The notes beneath the pieces are model-generated. The model saw only the letters and a program-made list of their open reading frames with translations, did no database searches and was not told where the DNA came from. This document shows, piece by piece, positions 21,219-30,189 of a stretch of DNA of 64,000 nt. The number at the start of each line of letters is the position of its first letter. The stretch's first letter is position 1. Location: NCBI GenBank assembly GCA_029168955.1, contig JAPDOI010000040.1:2778501-2842500 (forward strand), in the 5' to 3' direction. Made by a program: the position numbers and the translations under genes. The stretch comes from Aplectana chamaeleonis. Taxonomy: Eukaryota; Nematoda; Chromadorea; Rhabditida; Cosmocercidae.

Positions 21219-21991
21219 CTAACGCTGCTTCTCAACAGGTTGGCTCAGCTCCTCATCGTCCGCCAACTCCTCTTCCGACTCTGAAGAGATATACACGTTC
21301 AGATTTGTGACTTCAGCTACGTCATTCACAACAGAATCCGCGGCCAATGGTTTCGGTTGATCTAGCATCCTCATGAATCGACCAACAAGCCCCGGATCAG
21401 AATAATCGAACCAGCGCAACTTTAGGGTTTTTCTCCTTAATTTCGCTCAGTAAAATCTTTTCCCACGGTCAGATTCGATGAGTGCACTCATTTCTTCCAA
21501 AGTCCGCATTCTTCCTTCTAGATGGTAAGCGTAATAGAAATAACACAAACTAGACGTTTCGCCTGTAGTCCTTTGATCCAAAAAGAGCTCGGCTTGATGT
21601 ATAGAAACAGCGAAATCATTATCTTCCCATCCGGAGGTTTCACAAATGGGCAATGGAAAGCCTAAAGATTCCAGACATAACATAGCTTCTAAAAGCTCTT
21701 TCGAGTTTATATGATATAACCGAGGCTGGGGTTCAACTCCTATAGAAGATTTGTAAATTCCTTCTTTATGTCTACCGACTCTTCCTCTCCTCTGAGATTG
21801 ACTAGAGGCTGTGATGACATTGGATTCCTTTTCCAAGCAACAAATACTCGGTGTCCTCGATTTGAATACCATTGCTTCCATTGGGTCGACCACCACATCA
21901 ACATCCGGGTTAACACCACATTCACACATATTGGTTACAAGTATGAATAATCCTTCCGGTGGCGCCCGCTTCTGACGTATTTAAGAAGCAA
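21219..21991 (-). pseudogene. Endogenous flavivirus-like element, left copy: helicase C-terminal part and tail
   Basis: The minus strand continues the NS3-like helicase after the small MITE at 21992-22138. MCECGVNPDVDVVVDP (about 21929-21880) matches the region between motifs IV and V. ITASSQSQRRGRVGR (about 21820-21775) is superfamily 2 motif VI with its arginine fingers. The frame stays open to 21447. Two frame changes lead to a last open part (21419-21219) containing DYSDPGLVGRF and an acidic SSESEEELADDEE tail, then a stop. A stop soon after the helicase, with no following NS4/NS5-like sequence, suggests a separate genome segment, as in jingmenviruses; in classic flaviviruses the polyprotein would continue. 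Confidence 0.8.
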
Positions 21992-22138
21992 AACGTCGGC
22001 ATGGATCCGGAAGAGGCTTCGCGTCCACTGTTGAAGGTTGGTGCAAACTCGGTGCACCTATGCTATAGAATATGGCACCGAGTTTGCGCGAACCTTCAAC
22101 AGTGAACGCGATGTCTCTGCCAGATCAATGCCGACGTT
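21992..22138. mobile_element. Hairpin MITE inserted in the viral helicase
   Basis: 147 bp with ends AACGTCGGCAT and ATGCCGACGTT and a nearly complete internal palindrome (CAACCTTCAACAGT ... ACTGTTGAAGG; CGGTGC around AAACTC). The right-hand viral copy has no insertion here (near 31636-31645), which confirms it as an insertion. A related palindrome core is at 35326-35372. Confidence 0.75.
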
Positions 22139-23500
22139 ACGTTCCATAAGTCGCTCGTTGGAATTTTAAGGTTTGAACTGTATCAATCATTTTGGCTACA
22201 TTTTCGCAAGAAACATGGACAGATTCACATAAAACCATCACCTTCAAACCTTTCCCGGACAGATTTTGCAAAGTTTCTTTGAGTTTCTCTGTGGAGAACA
22301 TTTCCTCTTCTATGTGATAGTTTGATCCTCCCTGGAAATTCATAACATTTGAATCCCAGTCTCTTGTTGAAGCCGACAATTCAACAACGGTGAATCTTAT
22401 ATTCATTCTCAGTCTACGTAAAACAGACATCAAAATGATAGATTTCACGTCAGAATAATGGGCTTCGTCAACCATGAAAGCCGTTGGAACCTTTTGACAT
22501 TTACTCGTGGGTAACAACTCTCGAGCCAGAAGGGCGTGTGCTATAATCGTAATCCTTCCCACGGCTCCAAAAGCCTTTTTGGAAAGATCTCGTGTCCTGT
22601 GTCTACACAATATATCACCTGGCACTTCCCTTTCTTCAGTGTATTCTACCAAAGAAGAATACATCTGTGAACATATCACCCTCGTTGGAGCAGAAACTAC
22701 GATGTCTTTCTTCTGTATCAGAGCGTCCTCCATTAACCGAGGAAGGATATCTCTGGTTCTGCCAGCGCCAGGAAGTACAGTAATCTGTTGACTTCCACTA
22801 GAAAGATCTACTTGCACAGGCATCTCTACAGGCGCAGATGGTATTTTTTTGACTTGATACAAGTTCGGTTTCATGAAGCTCCAAGGACCTTGAATGTCCG
22901 ATCCTATCAAACCAGCTAATTCCACCTCACCAGCATTATTCAGCGTAAACGCAGGGCATCCTGAAGTTTCATTCTTGGTCTTCAAACTCGAGAAATATAA
23001 CATTCCATTCGAGGATTCCTGAACCGCTGAATTGACTATGTGCTCTCGGTAATTGTCGTCAACCAACACATCAGCGACTCTTTTATCCTCAGCAACAGAA
23101 GAAATTCTCAGGGAACCACCCCACACAATAAAGTCTGCTGATTCATTAGAGTAACTCGGTGTTAGGAAACTCACCTGTCCATCCTTTTGGCTGATCAGTA
23201 ATGGAACATCACCCATCACGTGGGCTCGAGTGTGTATGGAGCCACGCCAGAACACTGCATAACCCGCGGAATATGGGAGAGAACCAATCATTTGCCTTAT
23301 TCGGTAGATTCCATCCGTAGTAGACATTTTTTCAGCATCTAGCAGCCTTGTTTCTGTCCTTGGTGGTCTCTCTCTGTTCGCTGCCTGGGCTAAAGCAAAC
23401 AGTAAGACACAGGCGAATGGTATATTGGACACCAAAGCAGTTTCGAAAAAAATAGCGGCGTAGAAAGCTATACCCAAATATCCATCACCTTTTTCTTTAA
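22139..23500 (-). pseudogene. Endogenous flavivirus-like element, left copy: NS2B-like end, protease and helicase
   Basis: About 450 codons open on the minus strand. A hydrophobic stretch (about 23460-23390) precedes a chymotrypsin-like protease: GIYRI start, IHTRAH with the catalytic histidine (about 23235), SADFIVWGG with the catalytic aspartate (about 23125), and TSGCP at 22967-22953. In TSGCP cysteine (codon 22957-22959) sits where NS3 has its serine. The helicase follows: PGAGRTRD (motif I, with the usual lysine changed to arginine at 22758-22760), APTRV (motif Ia), VDEAH (motif II, near 22475) and LSAST at the usual T-A-T position. The frame begins inside the MITE at 23501-24048 with no good start codon, so it is a fragment. 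Likely dead despite the open frame. Confidence 0.88.
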
Positions 23501-24048
23501 AGGCAGTGGTCACGAAGAAAAACGTTATCGAAAAAACTACAAAAATCCGCTCAGATCAAAAACAGCTGAAAAACTATGAAGGTAGCGCGGTGAAAAACGG
23601 TCTACAATTGGAGTTTCAAGGACCCAAAGAAGCTAGTTCGTGCACACGTGCACAGCGATGACGAAACAGATCGCAGTCTCATGCCGAGCAGTCAAAAATC
23701 ATCGACATTCAGAGGACGAAATAAATGCAAATTTAACGAATAAAAACAGTTGAATAATGAAAGCATCACTTTAGTCAATGTTTTTGACTAGATGTGTACA
23801 TCAATTCAAAGGTTCATTGATTGACATTCAATTTCAAGCTAGCTGATGTTCTTGATATAAGAGGTCATCGATGCCGATGATGAGGAGAGGGCTCGTCCAC
23901 CATCAAAAGACAATAAAGTTCAGGCTTCGAATTTGGCCCAAAACAGTGGTTTTTTCGCGATTTTTTCTTATAGGTCCTACTACTCGAGACCCAGGAAAGG
24001 ATTTGGAGAGAAAAAGACGACAAGCATACTTGATCGCGACCACTGCCT
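23501..24048. mobile_element. TTAA-flanked MITE A1 inside left viral copy
   Basis: 548 bp; ends AGGCAGTGGTCACG and CGCGACCACTGCCT; TTAA on both sides (23497-23500, 24049-24052). It closely matches 544-1089. In the right viral copy the site is empty: TTTATTCCC runs straight into AGAAAAGAAAGGTG near 30195-30215. Confidence 0.9.
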
Positions 24049-24052
24049 TTAA

Positions 24053-24656
24053 GGGAATAAATCTCATCGAAATTTTGTTGTTCCAGGCAGGCATCTCGCC
24101 ACACATTTAGATCCCCGACATCAGTTGAACTCTGTTTCATTCCGAGTGAACTCACGTTTTCGGTTATGACAGCGCGGAGCGGTTGCTTTTTCGTCGGAAT
24201 CTCCTTATCACTAGTTATATTTCACCGAGGCTCACCGCTCCGCTGCTGGTGATAATCGAAATGAACGGGTCACTAGGGATTTACCAGAGCTTATGTAACT
24301 TGCCTCAGCATAAGCTATCGTACGAAAAAAGATCTTTTGAATAAAAAACAATTGGGTTCTCTCACCAGAACAGGTTCATCGAGGAACTGAATGCAAGTGC
24401 AAACCAGTTCTTTCAATTTCACACATTTCGGGTGTCACATACTTGAGAATAACAACCAGCAACATAGCTGCCATAGGATTCATTATAGATACTACGAAGA
24501 TAACCACAGCGAAAGCTCCACATGGGAAACTAGGATCTTGGCCTCCTCTCATGATATCAACTAGGCCGAATACCATAAAAACCACAATGGATTGAAAAAG
24601 AGCTAGCGCTACACTTCGTGAAAAACCACCGGTATCATGAGTTAAAGTCTCTTTAA
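24053..24656 (-). pseudogene. Endogenous flavivirus-like element, left copy: membrane region
   Basis: On the minus strand, about 90 codons (24656-24376) hold two or three hydrophobic segments (ALALFQSIVVFMVFGLVDI; FAVVIFVVSIMNP; MAAMLLVVILKYV). This resembles the NS2-type membrane anchor ahead of the protease in flavi-like viruses, where it tethers and activates the protease. The frame then breaks. About 170 bp near 24120-24300 (around the AATCTCCTTATCA word) is absent from the right copy and may be another small insertion. Lies between two MITEs. Confidence 0.7.
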
Positions 24657-25142
24657 AGGTAGTGTTCACGATAAAAAATGTGTTTCAGTTTCCACTAGGA
24701 ATGGGTGGTGGAGGGGCACACTCTAACGTTGACGTCGAAAGAAAGCATGAAAACGAGCCAGCAAACGTTCCAAAAGAGCCCTGAGTTGCCACTTCGAGCG
24801 CAAGGCAAGCCCTAAAAGCGCAACACACGCCCACCGACGTGAACAAATGAATGCTCGAGATTGTGAGATGAGTGATGATTTCCAATCATTGGCCCCGTTC
24901 TTCCCTTCATTCTCAGCTTCTCTCTTTACTCAGGTCAACTCGCATAGATCGGCTACAAAAGACGGAAATCACAAGCCTCGGACAACTCGTCCACCATGTT
25001 TCCTTAGCTCAATCTTCGAGAGACCATAACTCCGTCACCAGAAGGTCTTGTACGATTTCAGAGACATCATTGGAATCAGCATGGGGCCGTTTTTGAGATA
25101 GGCGGAAAAACAGAAATGCGATTTCCATCGTGAACACTGCCT
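24657..25142. mobile_element. TTAA-flanked MITE A2 in left viral copy (shared insertion)
   Basis: 486 bp; ends AGGTAGTGTTCACGAT and ATCGTGAACACTGCCT; TTAA at 24653-24656 and 25143-25146. The same subfamily is at the same point of the viral frame in the right copy (29241-29756), so this insertion is older than the duplication of the viral element. Confidence 0.88.
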
Positions 25143-25146
25143 TTAA

Positions 25147-25625
25147 TCTCATCTTCCAAAGCAACAGCTGGTAATAATACAGGTATTATTACAATTAAAC
25201 AGCCACTGTTTATATAGATAAATAGAAGTGCTATTGACGTTTAACTGATATTGATGCTACTGCGGTCTCTTTTCCCAGCTAATCCAAGAGTTGGTGGACG
25301 ACCACGCTCCATCGAACGCGTCTCGAACGCTCCTCGTCAAATTCTGCACATCGTCATTTTTGAAATTTAGTCCTCATATTGAATTTTTTGCACCATTTCA
25401 GTGCTGTAGGTTCGCCTAAGGCACACTTTCCATACCCGCTGCATGAGTCTTGAGCTCTAGGCAGTGTTTTCTACTCGTCCGAACACGATGAAAATTGCTT
25501 TTCACCTCCTACAGATTTCATACTTGAAGTCAAAGTCTTAAGAATTTATGAAAATCAAACTGGCAGATGAAATAGGTGGAACGGATTGTAGGGCAGAAAA
25601 AAACTTCAACAAAAATACATACACA
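25147..25625 (-). pseudogene. Endogenous flavivirus-like element, left copy: N-terminal region
   Basis: This part aligns with 28750-29236 of the right copy. It has an ATG at 25521-25519 followed by a short hydrophilic region, several frame breaks, a GRPPTLGLAG-like string, and a hydrophobic segment just before the MITE (LIVIIPVLLPAVALED-like; near 25200-25150). The hydrophobic segment resembles a signal or transmembrane helix. Homology between the arms fades near 25625-25630, which may be the 5-prime end of the viral sequence. Confidence 0.55.
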
Positions 25626-25821
25626 TTGTCGGACTACCAACACATCGCTGTGAATAAGAAGAAAATCTAAAACATAACTAACTAAGTTCGAAACCTGACT
25701 AGTATTGTAGTTTTTGTCAGAATATTGGATGAGCCATGAATCAGCTGGACATTTATGACACTATGAGAACGCCGGTCACGATTATGCGTAACGTAACCCC
25801 CCTCCCTAGAATCAAAGGACC

Positions 25822-25971
25822 TCAGCCAACAGCGATCCGAGACATTCTCATCCGTTGGCAGTTGGAGGGCTGTCCATCCTCCATTTCTCGAATAAGTTTG
25901 TAGTTTGTGAATCCAGGCAAGGTATTCAGATAGCCTTCGGAATCGCTATTGTAGTAGAGCTTGCAAAGATG
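25822..25971 (-). CDS. Host gene, last exon of PAN/apple-like protein
   Basis: Minus strand. The acceptor (...ACTTTCAAG) ends at 25972; the exon reads HLCKLYYNSDSEGYLNTLPG and continues to IAVG and a TGA at 25824-25822. It is in phase 0 with the preceding exon at 26036-26209 across a 64-bp intron. The C-x-L-Y motif completes the cysteine pattern of the previous exon. It lies in the spacer between the two viral copies and is the best host coding signal in the window. Confidence 0.6.
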   Translation of the reverse strand, partial: HLCKLYYNSDSEGYLNTLPGFTNYKLIREMEDGQPSNCQRMRMSRIAVG

Positions 25972-26035
25972 CTTGAAAGTAAAATCTATAATTTATATCA
26001 AAATACGAAAATATTTCTGGTGTGCGTAAACTCAC

Positions 26036-26209
26036 CATGGCGTGATTGGTCATGTTACACTCTTCATATGAAATCATAGAGCAAGGAGCTTGATCGTTGC
26101 ACCACCCTAGACATTCGCTTAAATGGTGGACATGAGTGTCCATCCAAAGTGCTACTCTAGCAGTTCGATTTGTGTAAGCGATGAACGTCGGTAGTTTGAG
26201 GGAAAAGAC
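26036..26209 (-). CDS. Host gene, exon with PAN/apple-like cysteine motif
   Basis: Minus-strand exon of exactly 58 codons, from acceptor TATCTTCAG to donor ATG/GTGAGT, phase 0 at both ends. It reads VFSLKLPTFIAYTNRT, then SECLGWCNDQAPCSMISYEEC. The C-x3-C-x5-C-x-M-x-S-Y-x2-C spacing is that of PAN/apple modules of secreted nematode proteins, which mediate protein or carbohydrate contact outside the cell. Upstream exons are not convincingly identified; a possible signal-peptide exon is at 27590-27646. The 26280-26345 region has one candidate small exon whose phase does not fit. The gene may be partial or dead. Confidence 0.6.
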
Positions 26210-27589
26210 CTGAAGATATTTTTGTAATTAACTGATGGTAGGCAGAAGTATTCAGAGGCCGAGAGAAACCTTACGTGCTCTGGTCAACCACCTTTTCACC
26301 ACTGGTTATCCCGCTTTTGTCAACAGCTAAGGCAAAATCAATCAAAAAGCAATTATAGCTCTATCGAATAGCAGCGAAAGGTGCGCCCCACGTGAGAAAA
26401 GCAAACGTTTACGATCTGCAGACACAGACGAGACCGACGGTGAAGGAGTCAGGTTCGCAGTAGGATTCACATATCGTTGATCAATACTGAGGCACCGCGA
26501 TGTCACCGGGGGCATGGAGTTCATATGGCCGCCCTCCAAATAATTCTAAAAACACACTGAACTCCTTAAGACGATTTTCGTCTGGCGCGGCGAAAACCGC
26601 ATTCCTGCCGAGAATCGTCGAATTCATTTTTCACATAATTGAGCGACGAATTCAAAGTTATATTCCGCGCCTGGGTTGTCAATCTTGCCTGGATAGGCAG
26701 GCAAGATTCCATTTAAAAAGCTTCTTCTCCAGATCTGAGCCCGTAGAAAACCCCTATCAGTAGAGTGAGAAGCTCAGATGACGTTAGCCGGATTGTTGCG
26801 CTAATTCGCACAATTGGTCTATGAGAGATAGAACAATCAATGGCAAGACTGCTACGTGAAGTAACTGTTTGGTCATTGAAAATCGGGTTCAATTACAGCA
26901 CCGCGCAATTTTTTTTCGCGAAAAAAGTGTTTTGCGACGTTTTTCGCGTTATGGCGATGTGGCACAGTGTGAATGCAAAAAACGTCGCAAGTGCTTTTTT
27001 TTGCATTCACGCAGCGCCGCATGGCCATAACGCATTTCAAAATTGACGGAATGACTTTTTCAGATAGTTTTCGTGTTCTTCTAAGTGAAGCGAATGCGAT
27101 GGTGTGTGTAGAAAGTCTTTTTGACTTCAGTACTTGGTTGAAAAAATGTGTTTTTTCTCTGAAATTCACATCTATCAGAGGTCAAAACATGAAAGATTTT
27201 TCTCAGACAGTCTGGGGTAGTACGACGCCACAATAGCGTTAGTACTTTCCAGGGCAAACATCGAATACTACCCCTCGTTGTGAGCAGAAGCTGCTGCTAA
27301 CGGCAACATATCCTGCCAAGTCCTAGTAATCGTCAGCCTTTGCTGCAAACGGAGAAAAATTTGGTTCACCACACTCTTTAGCGGTGCTGGGTATGATCCT
27401 TGTCACGGCGAACAGCAGGGAGCCAACTTCGCCACGGTCCGCAATGAGGCTTTCTCACTCGCGATGGGCCATGGGGACACAGAATGTGCTTGATGAGCTG
27501 GTCATGTCAAGGACAAGTTTGATCTCCCAGATGATTCCGAATCATGGAGATCCTACAAATGAAAAGCATGATATCAATAGACAAGATAC
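26210..27589. other. Intron or intergenic, with palindromic repeat
   Basis: If the PAN-like exons and the signal-peptide exon form one gene, this is intronic on the minus strand. A minus-strand open stretch near 27455-27310 contains ECGEPNFSPFAAKADDY, which could be a further secreted-protein exon, but I found no clean splice sites. 26900-27045 is a palindromic insert, listed separately. Confidence 0.35.
26900..27045. repeat. Palindromic small element
   Basis: GCGTTATGGC ... GCCATAACGC arms with internal TTTTTCGCG / AAAAAACGTCGCAA words and the repeated phrase GTGAATGCAAAAAA / TTTTTTTGCATTCAC. It looks like a small MITE or foldback. The target duplication is not resolved. Confidence 0.5.
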
Positions 27590-27646
27590 CTGCATAAGGA
27601 GAGGGAGCGCGGTTAGGAGAAGAATACAACGTGCTACGGTGACCAT
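27590..27646 (-). CDS. Possible first exon encoding a signal peptide
   Basis: Minus strand: ATG at 27646-27644, then 19 codons (MVTVARCILLLTALPLLMQ), a textbook hydrophobic secretion signal. Donor CAG/GTATCT is at the end. A possible acceptor (TTTGTAG) lies only 37 bp on, and the exon after it closes quickly, so the true partner exon is uncertain. It could be the start of the PAN-like gene whose last exons are at 26209-25822. Confidence 0.4.
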
Positions 27647-28749
27647 TGCTGCTGAATAGAATAAAGGACGTTATTACACCGAGTTCAACTAAATATAATA
27701 CAACAATCTGTTTATATATGATGTAAGCGCTGATTTGGAGAAAGGCAACGATGTTAGATCTGGCACGGGAAAGGTAAACTGGCTGAAACAGACAACATTG
27801 TCGAATTGCTGCTAGAAAGCTCCAGAAAATGAAAACTTTTTCCTCCGCCCCAATGCCGCCATAGGGCGAAAATGTGGCGTGAATTCTCAATGGTCGCGAA
27901 TATTTCATCTATCTTTCAAGAATAAGAAATTTTAATGTGCTCCAGAGAAAACGTTCACGCCTCATTTAACGAGGTATTAGCCTAAATGTTGAATCACTCA
28001 CTTGAAGCCAGACTTCAGGTGGAACTGGATTTACATATCCGAACACCTCCAAAACTCAAATTCAGATACTTTCCCGAAGGAATGCGCATCAGTCAAATGC
28101 AACGTACTTTCCAGGAAACGCAACTCTCGCACTCCCAGAGAAACTCGTGTCGGTAAAACGCGCCGCTTTCGTTGAACTTTGTTGGTGTCGATCTTTGCTG
28201 AAGGAACTTCAGTCTTCATATGTTTCAGAAAACCTAAACAGGCAGCAGCGACCGTTCATCCATACGGGTTCTATCATGTTTTTCTGCACGTGCATGTATT
28301 CTACGAGTTTCAACATGTTTTCAAGTCCCTACTTCCCGCGTATTCAGTGTGCATCGGGTTAGCTGCAGGTCTGTTCGTCAGCGTCGCAATGGAGAGACGT
28401 TCCTAGCTGCGCTAATATTTGTGTTTCGCGCCCATTTGATCCTACATTGTTTTTTTTGTGAGCTGAAGTACTTGTGAACCTCTTCAGAAGCACAGTATGG
28501 CCGGGATCGTAGTTCCAGCGGCGAGAACGCAACGCAATCGTTTGCCATCCATATCGAGAGAAGATCGATATGCCTAATATGCATTGTCGCTGGTCGCATG
28601 AATTATGATCCCGGATACCTTATGTACCTGCCAAGCGATCCAGATAATCACACGGTTTCAGAAATCTGCTAAGGTGGGGTACACTACACTTCAATGAGGT
28701 TTTGCTTTAGCGATTACTCGAATATTGTACGTATTCCTAAATTGTGCTG
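27647..28749. other. No gene recognised
   Basis: Spacer before the right viral copy. A minus-strand frame at 28031-28219 is basic and short, with no domain. The palindrome GAGAGAAGATCGATATG/CATATCGAG is near 28550-28570. Confidence 0.3.
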
Positions 28750-29236
28750 TATGTGTTCTTCTTGAAGTTTTTTTCTGCTCTACCGTCCGTTCCATCTGTT
28801 TCATCTGCCAGTTTGACTTTCATAAATTCTTGAGACTTTGACTTCTAGTATGAAATCTGTAGAAGATGAAAAGCAATTTTCATCGTGTTCGGACGAGGAG
28901 AAAACACTCGCTCTAGGAAAGCTCAAAGACTCATGCAGCGGGTATGGGAAAATGTGCCTTAGGCGAGCATACAGCACTGAACTGAATTGCAAAAATTCAG
29001 CATGAGGACTAAATCTCAAAAATGACGATGTGCAGAATTTGGACGAGGAGCGTTCGAGACGCGTTTTGATGGAGCGTGGTCGTCCACCAACTCTTGGATT
29101 AGCTGGGAAAGAGAGACCGCAATAGCATCAATATCAGTTAAACGTCAATAGCACTTCTATTTTTGGTATAAAAATAGTGGTTGTTTGATTGTAGTAATAG
29201 CCGTATTATTACCAGCTGTTGCTTTGGAAGATGAGA
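28750..29236 (+). pseudogene. Endogenous flavivirus-like element, right copy: N-terminal region
   Basis: Plus-strand counterpart of 25147-25625: ATG at 28850, MKSVEDEKQFSSCSDE start, frame breaks, then RGRPPTLGLAGKERPQ and a hydrophobic LIVVIAVLLPAVALEDE segment just before the shared MITE. The copies differ by many substitutions and small indels. Confidence 0.55.
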
Positions 29237-29240
29237 TTAA

Positions 29241-29756
29241 AGGCAGTGTTCACGATGAAAATCGTTTTTCTGTTTTTCCGCCTATCGTGAAAACGGTCCT
29301 CATGCTGATTATGCTGATTCCAATGGTGTCTCTTGAAATCATACAAGACCTTCTGTGAACGCAGGTATGGTCCCTCAAAGATTTATGAGCTATGGAAACA
29401 TGGTGGACGAGTTGTTCGGAGGCTTGTAACTTCCGTCTTTGCAGCCGATCTACAAGTGCGTGCTGACCTGGAGTAAAGAAGAGAGAAGCTGAGAATGAAG
29501 CGGAAGAACGGGGGTAATGTGATTAAAAATCATTGCTCATCTCAATGATCTCGAGCATTCATTTGTTCACGTCGGTGGGCGTGTGGATGCGCTTTGTGGT
29601 TTTCAATGCGCTCGAAGTTGCAACCCTGCCGGCTCTTTTAGGGCGCTCTTCCTGGCTCGTTTTCATGCGTTCGTTCTACGTTAATGTTACAGAGTGTCCC
29701 TCCACTACATAATCCTAGTGGAATTTCGAAAACTTTTTTCATCGTGAACACTGCCT
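29241..29756. mobile_element. TTAA-flanked MITE A2 in right viral copy (shared insertion)
   Basis: 516 bp; ends AGGCAGTGTTCACGAT and ATCGTGAACACTGCCT; TTAA at 29237-29240 and 29757-29760. It sits at the same viral position and orientation as 24657-25142. Confidence 0.88.
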
Positions 29757-30185
29757 TTAAGGAGACTTTAACTCATGATCCCGGTGGTTTGTCACGAAGT
29801 GTAAAGCGCCAGCTCTTTTCCAGTCCACATTGTGATTTTTATGATATTCGGCCTGAAGTTGATGTCAAGAGAAGAGGCCAAGGTCTTAGTTCCCCTTGTG
29901 AAACTTTCGCTCTGGTTGTCTTCGTAGTATCTGTAATGAATCCTATGGCAGCTATGTTGATGGTTGTTATTCTCAAGTATGTGACACCCGAACTGTTTGA
30001 AATTGAAAGAACTGGTTTGCATTTGCATTCAGTTCCCTCCTATGGACCTGTTTTGGTGAAGAGAATTCAATTGTCTTTTATTCAGAAGACTTTTTTTCGG
30101 TACGATAGCTTATGCTGAGGCAAGATAATACACAACTGATGTCGGAGATCTAAATGTGTGGCTAGATGCACCCCCTCTGGAACAA
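29757..30185 (+). pseudogene. Endogenous flavivirus-like element, right copy: membrane region
   Basis: Matches 24053-24656. The hydrophobic segments FALVVFVVSVMNP and MAAMLMVVILKYV are kept, but the first segment of the left copy is replaced by a frameshifted RQLFSSPHCDF stretch. The frame ends near 30118. Confidence 0.7.
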
Positions 30186-30189
30186 CAAT

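Noticed and set aside
22139..23500. Cellular DEAH or PIF1 helicase
   Set aside because: The upstream protease triad region, the membrane segments and the Q-R-R-G-R-V-G-R motif together fit flavivirus NS3; PIF1 and spliceosomal helicases lack the fused protease.
23490..23513. A translation start of the viral protease frame at 23513
   Set aside because: The codon there is GTG inside a MITE terminal repeat, so it is not a credible start; the frame simply runs in from the insertion. The same holds for 24669.
27430..27552. Second exon joined to the signal-peptide exon
   Set aside because: The implied intron is only 37 bp and the frame closes after 16 codons, so I did not call it.
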